DNA of 64,000 nucleotides from VXPQ01 sp965223485. GTDB lineage: Bacteria; Bacteroidota; Rhodothermia; Rhodothermales; VXPQ01. The DNA lies in contig OZ244993.1 in assembly GCA_965223485.1 (NCBI GenBank), forward strand, positions 3,181,450 through 3,245,449, given 5' to 3'. Shown one piece after another: positions 24,833-33,111 of the stretch. Under the pieces are notes generated by a model. That model worked only from the letters and a program-made list of their open reading frames with translations, was not told the origin of the DNA and searched no databases. The first letter of the stretch is position 1, and the number at the start of each line of letters is the position of its first letter. A program made the translations under genes and the position numbers.

Positions 24833-25789
24833 ATGGCAAAGCTCCGCAGCATATCCTCGGTAGCATTCAGCGGACTGTTCGTGCTTGCTTTTTTCGGGTG
24901 CGAGCCTAACCGGAACGGTGTGTCTCCGGCGGCATCCGGACCTATCCCGATAGCCCATTCGTTTTTCGTAGCCGGCCCTTCACTAACGGGTATCCTGGGA
25001 GAGGACAATGAAGTCCTATGGGATTCGGGTCGACCGGCAGCCAGAGACGGTTATGTACTTCCCAACGGGCATGTACTCATTTGCTGGAGTGACGTCGTTC
25101 ATGAATACGACCTGGACAAAAATGTCATTTTCACCTACAAACTGAATGAGCTTAATGGAGAGTTAGGAACAGCCGTCCGGCTGGATAACGGCCATACCAT
25201 GATCGTAGAATCAGGTAAGCAGCCGCGCATCGTTGAGGTCGATAACGAAGGGGAAATTATCCATGAAGTAGCCTTGCAACCAGAGACCGATAATGTGCAT
25301 ATGCAGACGAGGATGGCTCGGAAGCTGCCAACTGGAAATTACCTGGCGCCTCACCTGCTGGCGTTTGCTGTGAAAGAGTATACCCCTTCGGGAGAGGTCG
25401 TTAAGACGTTTAAAACAGATCTCGAGCAACTGGGTGGAAAAGAAGCCGAGAATTGGCCGTTTACCGCCATCCGACTGAATAATGGAAATACCGTGATCGC
25501 CTTGACGCATGGCAATAAGATCATAGAAGTAGATTCCGATGGAGTTGTGGTCTGGCAGATGTCCAACGAGGATGTGGAGGATGCTATTTTTGCGGACCCT
25601 TGCGGGGCTCAGCGTCTACCCAACGGTAATACGGTCATAGCGAGCTATGCCGCGCAAGAGGGCGTAAAACTCTTCGAGGTAACGCCGGAACGAGAAGTGG
25701 TCTGGGCCTATGAAGGACCTCATCGGGTACATCATTTCCAGATACTTACGACAAATGGACAGCCTTTAGAGGGAAAACCCCTAAAGTAA
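24833..25789 (+). CDS. Beta-propeller lipoprotein (PQQ/NHL-like repeats)
   Basis: 318 residues with a lipoprotein signal ending FFGC (Cys23). The body has repeated blades of the form RLxNGNTVIA: VLPNGHVLICW, VRLDNGHTMIVE, IRLNNGNTVIALTH, QRLPNGNTVIASY, with intervening I-x-E-V-D-x-x-G-E/V segments. This resembles arylsulfotransferase-like or PQQ-type six-bladed propellers. No catalytic residues are obvious. It is transcribed away from the cytochrome operon and lies next to a GH116 glycosidase and a sulfatase, so a surface or periplasmic carbohydrate role is a reasonable guess. Confidence 0.75.
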   Translation: MAKLRSISSVAFSGLFVLAFFGCEPNRNGVSPAASGPIPIAHSFFVAGPSLTGILGEDNEVLWDSGRPAARDGYVLPNGHVLICWSDVVHEYDLDKNVIFTYKLNELNGELGTAVRLDNGHTMIVESGKQPRIVEVDNEGEIIHEVALQPETDNVHMQTRMARKLPTGNYLAPHLLAFAVKEYTPSGEVVKTFKTDLEQLGGKEAENWPFTAIRLNNGNTVIALTHGNKIIEVDSDGVVVWQMSNEDVEDAIFADPCGAQRLPNGNTVIASYAAQEGVKLFEVTPEREVVWAYEGPHRVHHFQILTTNGQPLEGKPLK

Positions 25790-25809
25790 CACGAGCATAG
25801 TTCAGTTTA

Positions 25810-25977
25810 ATGGATATCAATACGGACTTCTTCAGACGTCGTCCTGGCACACTCGAACTGGCCCTGGACGAACCGGGACGGAGCAGCCCGGGCCACACGT
25901 TCTATGGCATCTACTGCTCGGCCTGCGTCAAGGAATTCGAAATGTCATCCTGGAGCAAAGTGGCAGGCTACGGCTAA
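25810..25977 (+). CDS. Short hypothetical open reading frame
   Basis: A 55-codon frame starting ATG and containing YGIYCSACVKEF. It lies between the convergent propeller and GH116 genes. There is no clear ribosome-binding site and no family I recognise. It may be a chance frame or a fragment of a lost gene. Confidence 0.2.
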   Translation: MDINTDFFRRRPGTLELALDEPGRSSPGHTFYGIYCSACVKEFEMSSWSKVAGYG

Positions 25978-25994
25978 ACTTTGCACCGCTATGC

Positions 25995-28589
25995 TTACAA
26001 GCTTGTCGTCTTTTCCACTTCAAACGTTATAGCCTGACCGGACTCAACGCGTCTGGGCTCTTCAAAGTCTATCTGTCCATAGCCGTTCAGGATAAAGCGG
26101 TCTAATGTCAGGTCGCCGTTAAGCGCGCTTAGCGTCAGCGATTTCCGGTCGCCCTGGTTTTTTATAGTCGCGCTCCCGTATCGGTACCCGTTAGACCAGA
26201 AATACTCCCCTTCTTTCGGGTTAAACGCCATGCTATTGTCGACGGCGGAATAGCGAAATCCGGTATAGGCCAATATACCTGCCCAGGCAGCCATGGCTCG
26301 GGCATAGCGATGGCCATATTCCCCTTCATTAAACGGGTTTCTTTTATGGCCGTCATAGCGATCCCGGATGGCCTGGAAGACCTTTAAGCCTGCATCCACC
26401 TGTCCTTCATAGATCATGTGGGACGCCGTGCTGTATTCAAAGCCGGTCATGATCTCCGTGTAGTACGGAAAAGGGAAATCCAATAGATCGCCGCGAGGAT
26501 AACTGGCCATGAGAAGCCCCGCCTCGTCGCCCAGTCCAAAACTGCGAAACGTGTTGAAATGCTCGTTGAAGTTATCGATCCAATTATACTTCATGATACT
26601 TCTCAGCGTGGTCTGCACGTTATCCGGGTCCAACACATAGCCCAGGCCCGCGGTGTGCGCCAGGTATTGACCCACCAACTGATCGACCAGGCACCCCTTG
26701 CCCAACTGAGCCACCTTGCTTGCGCCCTCAGGAATATGATGTTCATAGTACTCGCCATTAAAAATATTGGCGTCGATCCACGCGCGACCCCGTTCATATA
26801 AGTCTCTGCATTCCTCGGCAAAGGCGGTATCTCCCACGTGCCTTGCCATTTCTTCCGAGGCTCTAAGGGCGCCCAGGTACCAGGCCGCCATCTGCGGGTT
26901 GGGGCCTCGGTAATTGATATCCATGGTGTTGTGCTGACTGCCCTCCATGACGCCATCTTTGTCCTGATCCCAGATGCCTGTCCAGGCAAAACTCATGGCC
27001 TTTTTGATGTTAGGCCACATCTCGATGAGTTTGTCGTCATCTCCCGACAATTGCCACTCGCGATACATCTTGATCAGGGTGCCCATCTGGCCATCGGCCG
27101 CCCAGCGCTGGAAGCTTTTCGCGCGCATATCAAGCGGTAGGCCCACCCGATGGCTCATACCGCCATGGTCATTGGTGGCATGCATAAACTCCACCTCTCG
27201 GAACTTGGTAGCGAGGTCCCCGAAAAGAAAAGGAACAGTTGACTCATAATTCCACACGTGAAAACAGGTGCCAAACCCCCATCCCGAACTTTTCGAAGCG
27301 CCTATTCGGGTTCCTTCGATGCTGCCCGTGCCCTCAAATCCAAAGGGCAGGCCATCGGCTGTTCGAAAGACTGTTTGGCTACGCAGATTGTTGAGGTTAA
27401 ACAAACCGGCTTCCTTAAGGACTTCGGGCACGTCGCTTTCCGTCAGAGTCCGCACAAAGCGCACCGTTTCCCTTTCAAGCTCTTCCAGTTCAACTGCTGT
27501 CTGCTCCGCTACGTCCCAGGCGTCCTGATAAAGCGTCGTGTAATAATTGCCGACGATTTCCGTGCCCCCGAAAGCTCCCGCATAGTGAACTCCATGATCC
27601 CAGGCTCTACGATTGGGGAAATGCCAGGTAAGCATAAAAGTGATGACCTTGCTCTCTTTGGGCTCCAGACCCACTTTTACGGCCAGCGTAGCCGGAGGCG
27701 TCGCAATGGCGTGTGTGGTGTCGGGGTGGTCAGTGAGTTCTCCGTCAGCGACAAAATCATCCCAAAACTCCCGGAAGGTCCAGTTCCAGCCCAACTGCGC
27801 CCACGAAGTCCGGTGGGTCACCTCTTCGGAAGTGGTGGTCAGGGCCATCGTCCCCCAATTGACATCTTGAGGGTCCACCCCTTCGGAGGACATAAAGACG
27901 CCCGTTAACCCCTTACCCACACGATACGCATTGACATTACCTTCAGGCTCTCCGCTCCAACCATCCGCGCCGATATAATTGGGCACCATCCCGCAAATGG
28001 CGGCCTCTATGGCCTCATCCGACGTGTTGGTCAGTACGTATCGCAACACCGCCACAGGAACACCGCTCTTGTCCGCATCGCCCATGATCAGGGGGTTGAA
28101 AGCTTCCAGACGCACCTGCACAGGCACATCCTGATGCCTGAAGTTCACTTGGGCAAGGGGGTAGGCTGCTGCAAAGGTGGTCTCTTCAAACCGGGGAAAG
28201 CCCGAGTTGACGGCATCCGCTCCCCAGTCTCCATAGTATTCTTTGATCTGTACAGGCCCTTCCAGCACTCTGACCTTGCCTTCGCTGTCTTGCTGCTTGT
28301 AATACAAGGCGAAAAAGGGTCCGTTGGCGATCGTAGGCAGGACCAGCTTGAAAGCGGGTAAAAAGCCGATGGCGCCTCGGTTCATGATCTCCCAGTCCCG
28401 CAAGTCCCCCCGGCCACCCAGTGAAACGGTGCCGGTGCCGATGCCGCCCAAGGGCATGGCGACTTCATCGAGGTATTTGCCGGAATAGGTCTTCAGGACC
28501 GGCCATTCGGCATTCCATTGGGTGGATGTTTGACAGGCAGAGGCAACGACCAACAACATCGCGCCCCCCAAAAATGTGAGCTTGGACAT
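25995..28589 (-). CDS. GH116-family glycosidase (GBA2-like), lipoprotein
   Basis: 864 residues with a lipoprotein signal (Cys19 in VASAC). The N-terminal beta-sandwich contains MPLGGIGTGTVSLGGRGDLRDWEIMNR, characteristic of GBA2/GH116 (beta-glucosidase, beta-xylosidase or N-acetyl-beta-glucosaminidase activity). The C-terminal (alpha/alpha)6 barrel starts near GTCFHVWNYESTVPFLFGDL and holds GSQHNTMDI and the MTGFEYSTA loop. It should act outside the cytoplasmic membrane, releasing sugar from glycosides, and pairs logically with the sulfatase downstream and the sugar importer nearby. The exact substrate cannot be read from sequence. Confidence 0.88.
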   Translation of the reverse strand: MSKLTFLGGAMLLVVASACQTSTQWNAEWPVLKTYSGKYLDEVAMPLGGIGTGTVSLGGRGDLRDWEIMNRGAIGFLPAFKLVLPTIANGPFFALYYKQQDSEGKVRVLEGPVQIKEYYGDWGADAVNSGFPRFEETTFAAAYPLAQVNFRHQDVPVQVRLEAFNPLIMGDADKSGVPVAVLRYVLTNTSDEAIEAAICGMVPNYIGADGWSGEPEGNVNAYRVGKGLTGVFMSSEGVDPQDVNWGTMALTTTSEEVTHRTSWAQLGWNWTFREFWDDFVADGELTDHPDTTHAIATPPATLAVKVGLEPKESKVITFMLTWHFPNRRAWDHGVHYAGAFGGTEIVGNYYTTLYQDAWDVAEQTAVELEELERETVRFVRTLTESDVPEVLKEAGLFNLNNLRSQTVFRTADGLPFGFEGTGSIEGTRIGASKSSGWGFGTCFHVWNYESTVPFLFGDLATKFREVEFMHATNDHGGMSHRVGLPLDMRAKSFQRWAADGQMGTLIKMYREWQLSGDDDKLIEMWPNIKKAMSFAWTGIWDQDKDGVMEGSQHNTMDINYRGPNPQMAAWYLGALRASEEMARHVGDTAFAEECRDLYERGRAWIDANIFNGEYYEHHIPEGASKVAQLGKGCLVDQLVGQYLAHTAGLGYVLDPDNVQTTLRSIMKYNWIDNFNEHFNTFRSFGLGDEAGLLMASYPRGDLLDFPFPYYTEIMTGFEYSTASHMIYEGQVDAGLKVFQAIRDRYDGHKRNPFNEGEYGHRYARAMAAWAGILAYTGFRYSAVDNSMAFNPKEGEYFWSNGYRYGSATIKNQGDRKSLTLSALNGDLTLDRFILNGYGQIDFEEPRRVESGQAITFEVEKTTSL

Positions 28590-28788
28590 GGTGCAGGTAC
28601 GTTTTAGCCCCGAAGGGCTTCATATAAAGATCTCAGTGCAGGCCGAGTAGCGAAACGCAAGGGGTCCGGTAGGCATCCGGTGCGGAGTTCATCAAGGTAG
28701 TCTACAAAGGTGGCCTGACGCAACTTCGTGGTAGACGATTCGAGTATTGCGTTTGGGTTCCGAGACGCTTGGCCCGAGGCGCTCCGTC

Positions 28789-30399
28789 TTACATCTCCCA
28801 CTTAAGCTGCTGTCGATAAAAATCCAACTCCTGCTTTTCCTGCCCATTCAAAGAGGTCGTATCCCGCATCGTCAAGTGCTCAAAACGGGTTCTCCGGAAG
28901 GCCCTCATCTCCGTCACCATGCTGTCGGCCATGGCCTTGCCGTACGGGCTTTGAGGATATTGGGAGATGTCTGTCAAGACAGGATAGGTGGAGCCGATGG
29001 GCCGGCTGTTTTTTCCTTTTTGTCCATAATCCCCTATATCCTCTCTGGCCCAATTTGCAAGATCTGTGAGCCGTTGGACAACCTCCGGATGCTCGCTGGC
29101 GAGATTTCTTGTTTCCCCGACGTCGGTTTCGAGATCAAAAAGAAGATCCTCCGGCAAAACCTCGGCCGCATTGGTAAACCAGGCGGCGCATTCTCCGTAA
29201 ATCCCCGCTCGTTTCTCCGGACGGGCAAAATGGAGCTTCCATTTCCCTGCCCGGACGGCCTGTAACCAGGTCCCGGCGTAATGATAATACGCTTCATGAA
29301 GCGCTTCCGTCGGATCCTCTGCCGTCATCAACGGAAAAATATTTTTCCCGTCAATGACCCTGTCTTTCGGCATCTCCGCACCGGCAAGGGCGGCAAGGGT
29401 GGGAGCGATGTCAATGATTCCAACGACCTGTCGACTGATCCGAGAAGCTGGTATCACGTGTTTCCATCTCATGATCGCAGGCACGCGAATCCCTCCTTCC
29501 CAAGTCGACATTTTGCTTCCCCGCAAGGCGCCGGCACTGCCCGACTGCGTTCCCTGTCCGGCCCACGGGCCGTTGTCAGAGGTATAAATGACGAGCGTGT
29601 TTTCATCCAGGTTTTCCTGCTCCAGTTTCTCGACAATTCGGCCGACGCTCCAGTCAATCTCTTCAATCGCATCGGCGTATAGGCTGACGCCGCTTTTCCC
29701 TCTAAAACGCTCCCCCGGGTAAATGGGAATATGCGGCATGGTAAAGGCGAGATAAAGAAAGAACGGGCCTTCCTTGTGCTGGTCGATAAAGCGGAGACCC
29801 TCACGAGTGAAGTCCTGGGTCATCCGGGCATGATCGGGGCGGATGGTAAGAAGGGAGTCATCCCGATAAAGCGGAACCGCAAAATTTTCGAAGACCTGCG
29901 TGCCGTTCACCAGTCTGATCCCGTAGAAAAAGTCAAAGCCCTGCCGATTCGGCGCGAAGGCGTCTTGCTCTCCCAAATGCCATTTTCCCACAGCGGCCGT
30001 AGCATAGCCCTTTGTTTTGAGCACCTCGGCAATGGTAACCTCATCGGGATGCAGACCAAAAGGAGATCCCCACAACTGGACATCGGGCAAGCCCGTCCGA
30101 GGCGCATAGCTACCGGTCATTAAGGCAGCCCTGGAAGGAGAGCAGATCGGGTGGACGTAAAAGTCCGTGAACAATATTCCTTCGTTTGCCAGTTGGTCGA
30201 TATGGGGAGTACGGATGGTTTGCGACCCGTAACTGCCCAGATCTCCATAGCCTTGATCATCGGTCAGAATGACGATGATATTGGGACTGGCGGAAGTGTT
30301 CCCGGTTTCGAGCGTTTGGGCTTGACATGAACCAAGTAGCATCAGGAACCCTGACCAGAACAACGGCCCGAGCGCCCGGTTTCCTTTCTTTTTTTGCAT
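28789..30399 (-). CDS. Sulfatase, lipoprotein
   Basis: 536 residues from the ATG at 30399 (the open frame extends to a TTG at 30405). Lipobox GSC gives Cys25. Type I sulfatase motifs: VILTDDQGYGD (metal Asp47, Asp48), the formylglycine site Cys86-Ser-Pro-Ser-Arg90, KWHLG and TSDNGPW. It hydrolyses sulfate esters, probably on a polysaccharide or glycoside. Activity needs a formylglycine-generating enzyme or anSME; neither is in the window (EgtB shares the fold but not the role). The start codon lies in the third unit of a 31-bp tandem repeat. Confidence 0.93.
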   Translation of the reverse strand: MQKKKGNRALGPLFWSGFLMLLGSCQAQTLETGNTSASPNIIVILTDDQGYGDLGSYGSQTIRTPHIDQLANEGILFTDFYVHPICSPSRAALMTGSYAPRTGLPDVQLWGSPFGLHPDEVTIAEVLKTKGYATAAVGKWHLGEQDAFAPNRQGFDFFYGIRLVNGTQVFENFAVPLYRDDSLLTIRPDHARMTQDFTREGLRFIDQHKEGPFFLYLAFTMPHIPIYPGERFRGKSGVSLYADAIEEIDWSVGRIVEKLEQENLDENTLVIYTSDNGPWAGQGTQSGSAGALRGSKMSTWEGGIRVPAIMRWKHVIPASRISRQVVGIIDIAPTLAALAGAEMPKDRVIDGKNIFPLMTAEDPTEALHEAYYHYAGTWLQAVRAGKWKLHFARPEKRAGIYGECAAWFTNAAEVLPEDLLFDLETDVGETRNLASEHPEVVQRLTDLANWAREDIGDYGQKGKNSRPIGSTYPVLTDISQYPQSPYGKAMADSMVTEMRAFRRTRFEHLTMRDTTSLNGQEKQELDFYRQQLKWEM

Positions 30400-30400
30400 A

Positions 30401-30462
30401 ATCAATACCCGGTCTATGCATTTTTTGCATAGTTCATATGCGATCTATGCATTATTTGCATA
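30401..30462. promoter_or_regulatory. Two 31-bp tandem repeats with palindromic cores upstream of the sulfatase
   Basis: On the minus strand, units 30462-30432 and 30431-30401 each begin with a 17-bp inverted repeat (on the plus strand TATGCATTATTTGCATA at 30446-30462 and TATGCATTTTTTGCATA at 30415-30431). A third, partial TATGCA begins at 30400 and supplies the sulfatase ATG. The 31-bp period is about three helical turns, which would place two dimeric repressors or activators on one DNA face. Likely an operator array. Confidence 0.6.
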
Positions 30463-30488
30463 ATTCAGGAGAGACCATCTCAATCTCC

Positions 30489-31574
30489 TTACAAAACAGT
30501 CAGATACTGCACGCTGAACAAGCGGTTCGCATCCATCCAGACATCCCGCACAGCGAATCCGGCGCGCTCGGCAAGGCCCCGGAAACGCTCCAGCGTGAAC
30601 TTGTACGAATACTCGACGCAAATGGGTTCGCCCTCCTCGAAACGGATATGGCGCCCGTTCACGCGCACGGTCTGATCGCATGCGCTCACCAGAGACATTT
30701 CGATCCGCCCTTCGTCGAGATTGTAGACGGCCCGGTGCCGGAAAGCGTCCAGGTCGAATGTCGCGCCCAGTTCCGTATTCATGCGGCGCAGCAGGTTCTT
30801 GTTGAACGCCGCCGTAACGCCCTGCGCGTCGTTGTACGCCGCCTCGACGGTTCCCCTGTCCTTTTCAAGGTCTACCCCGATCAGGAGTCCGCCTCCGGGG
30901 CCCGCCGCCTGCGCCATGCGCGCAAGGAAGGCGTGCGCCTCGTGCGGCTCGAAGTTACCTATGGTGGATCCGGGAAAATAGACCACCGTACGCGCCGCAT
31001 CGAACCCGTTGGAGGGGACCGCGAAGGAACTCGTATAATCCGCGGGAACGGCGCGCATGGGAATATGCGGGTACATTTCCTGGAGATGGCGCATCGAGGC
31101 GCTCAGATGCTCCTCGGAAATGTCGATGGCTACGTAGCCGGCCGGTTCCGGCATGCGGTCCAGCAGAAGGCGCGTCTTCAGGCTGCTTCCGCTACCGTAT
31201 TCGAGGAGTAGACAGCGGGCGCCGAGGCGAGCGACGATCTCGTCGAGATGCGCCTCCATGATGGCAAACTCCGTACTGGTCGGATAATACTCCTTGAGTT
31301 CCGTAATCCGGTCGAAGAGGCGCGAACCGCGTGCGTCGTAGAGATACTTGCAAGGGAGGGACTTCGGCGTACGCCCCATCCCCTCCATTACATCGGCAAG
31401 CAAGGCGTCGGCGGAGGAGGGCGGGCTGTCCCCTCCCGCGGCCGGTTCCCTGCCGTTACGGGCATGGTTTTCCCCTGTAGAGGCAGATAAAGGATGCTCC
31501 CCGTTGGAGGAAGCGACAGCACTCCCCGCGGGAGCGGATACAGAACGTTTCATGACTTCGGTGGCGGATAGCAT
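30489..31574 (-). CDS. egtD: L-histidine N-alpha-methyltransferase (ergothioneine biosynthesis)
   Basis: About 361 residues; starts at 31574 or 31553 are both possible and neither has a clear ribosome-binding site. EgtD makes hercynine (N,N,N-trimethylhistidine) using three SAM. Visible family features: KYLYDARGSRLFDRITELKEYYPT, the SAM-binding LLLEYGSGSSLKTRLLLD, VVYFPGSTIGNFEP, and YNLDEGRIEMSLVS with the C-terminal FEEGEPICVEYSYKFT that closes over histidine. It follows egtB by 81 bases on the same strand, so the two form a pathway operon. The N-terminal ~45 residues are Ser/Ala/Gly-rich and probably disordered. Confidence 0.94.
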   Translation of the reverse strand: MLSATEVMKRSVSAPAGSAVASSNGEHPLSASTGENHARNGREPAAGGDSPPSSADALLADVMEGMGRTPKSLPCKYLYDARGSRLFDRITELKEYYPTSTEFAIMEAHLDEIVARLGARCLLLEYGSGSSLKTRLLLDRMPEPAGYVAIDISEEHLSASMRHLQEMYPHIPMRAVPADYTSSFAVPSNGFDAARTVVYFPGSTIGNFEPHEAHAFLARMAQAAGPGGGLLIGVDLEKDRGTVEAAYNDAQGVTAAFNKNLLRRMNTELGATFDLDAFRHRAVYNLDEGRIEMSLVSACDQTVRVNGRHIRFEEGEPICVEYSYKFTLERFRGLAERAGFAVRDVWMDANRLFSVQYLTVL

Positions 31575-31655
31575 TCGGACAATATACGTGAAAGCGCCGC
31601 CGGGGGTGTAGCGATGTTCGTACGGGGGCCTGGGGACAGGGTTGCACACTGCTCG

Positions 31656-33011
31656 TTACGGATCGCGAGCCAACCGGAATCCCGTGAATTGCCAGGTGGC
31701 TTCCGGCGGAAAGAAATTACGATAGGTAGGGCGTATGTGCGTCCTCGGCGTGACGCACGAGCCGCCGCGCAGCACGAACTGGTTGCACATGAACTTGCCG
31801 TTGTACTCGCCGAGCGCTCCTTCGGCAGGGGCATAGCCGGGATAGGGGGCGTACTGGCTGCGCGTCCACTCCCATACGTCGCCGTAGAGTTGCCGCAGCG
31901 TTGCGGCTCCTGTCCCGGTCGATCCGTTCGTTCCGGCTGCGCCGTGCGGGGGGGCAGGCCTGGGATGCATGGGAACATCCTCCAGAAAATGCGCCTCCTC
32001 AACGGACGGGGAGCACGCGGACGCCGCCACCTCCCATTCCTGTTCCGTGGGGAGCCGGGCCCCTGCCCAGCGGGCATAGGCGTCTGCCTCGAAATAGCTG
32101 ATGTGCGCGACCGGTTCGTTCGGCGCCACGGGCTTCATGCCGCCCAGCGTGTAGGTCCACCAGGCGCCGTCCCGCCGCTCCCAGTAGAAGGGTTCGGTCC
32201 ATCCGCGTTCCTGGACGGTGGCCCATCCCATCGACAACCACCATTCGGAACGCTGGTAGCCGCCGTCTTCCATGAAAGCCATGAATTCGGCATTCGTGAC
32301 GGGCCGGTCGGCCAGAAGAAAATTCTCCAGAAAACATCGGTGCCTCGGCCCCTCGATGTCGAAAGCAAACCCGCGCCCCCCGGCATAGCCGATCTCGTAC
32401 ACGCCCGCATCGAACGGGACCCATGTCAGAGGCGCCGTATCCCCCGCTTCGTTCTCGAAGGCCTTGTAGACGGGGCGCAGCGGATTCACCGAAAGCACAT
32501 GCTTGATGTCCGTCATAATGAGTTCCTGGTGCTGCTGCTCGTGCTGCATGCCCAGTTCGATAACCGGAGCAGCCTTCTGCGCAACACCCGGGTCCGCCTC
32601 TTCCATAAACCGGATCAGGTGCTCGTCCACATGGCGCCGGAACGCCATCACCTCGGCTACCGTAGGCCGGGAAATGTACCCCCGCCGGTCCCGGCAGTGC
32701 CGCTCCCCGGCCTGTATGTAATAGGAATTGAAGAGATAGGGATACTCCTCGTGGTACAAGGCGTACGACGGAGCGAATCCCCGGAGCGCGAACGTCTCTA
32801 AAAACCAGCTCGTATGGGCAAGGTGCCATTTGATCGGGCTCACGTCCAGCATCGTCTGGATGACGCAGTCCTCGATCGCAAGGGGTTCGACCAGACGCTC
32901 GGTGGTCCGGCGCACACGGCGATAGGCCTCGGCGAGGCGTCCGAGCGAATCGCCGGGTTTCTCCCGGGCCCCGGCGGATCCGGGCACTATATCCGGTAAA
33001 ACAGTGGGCAT
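31656..33011 (-). CDS. egtB: Hercynine oxygenase / sulfoxide synthase (ergothioneine biosynthesis)
   Basis: A 451-residue EgtB: an N-terminal DinB-like four-helix domain with iron ligands (His66 in HLAHT, His157 and His161 in HEQQHQE) and a C-terminal formylglycine-generating-enzyme-like lectin domain (VPFDAGVYEIG...RLPTEQEWEVAA...GDVWEWTRSQYAPYPG...RGGSCVTP). It couples hercynine to a thiol with O2. No EgtA or EgtC is adjacent, so the thiol donor and the final C-S lyase are not shown; a cysteine-using pathway is possible. The order egtB-egtD on the minus strand implies joint expression. Confidence 0.94.
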   Translation of the reverse strand: MPTVLPDIVPGSAGAREKPGDSLGRLAEAYRRVRRTTERLVEPLAIEDCVIQTMLDVSPIKWHLAHTSWFLETFALRGFAPSYALYHEEYPYLFNSYYIQAGERHCRDRRGYISRPTVAEVMAFRRHVDEHLIRFMEEADPGVAQKAAPVIELGMQHEQQHQELIMTDIKHVLSVNPLRPVYKAFENEAGDTAPLTWVPFDAGVYEIGYAGGRGFAFDIEGPRHRCFLENFLLADRPVTNAEFMAFMEDGGYQRSEWWLSMGWATVQERGWTEPFYWERRDGAWWTYTLGGMKPVAPNEPVAHISYFEADAYARWAGARLPTEQEWEVAASACSPSVEEAHFLEDVPMHPRPAPPHGAAGTNGSTGTGAATLRQLYGDVWEWTRSQYAPYPGYAPAEGALGEYNGKFMCNQFVLRGGSCVTPRTHIRPTYRNFFPPEATWQFTGFRLARDP

Positions 33012-33111
33012 ACGGCAAACCCTCGCAATATTGAATCGGAATGCCTACAGGATACGTGTATTTTACGGGTTGTGCATAAACCATTCAACCTAATATGTAT
33101 ATAGCATATCC

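Noticed and set aside
31656..33011. Formylglycine-generating enzyme for the nearby sulfatase
   Set aside because: The C-terminal fold matches, but the N-terminal DinB domain with H-x3-H-x-E and the egtD neighbour identify EgtB.
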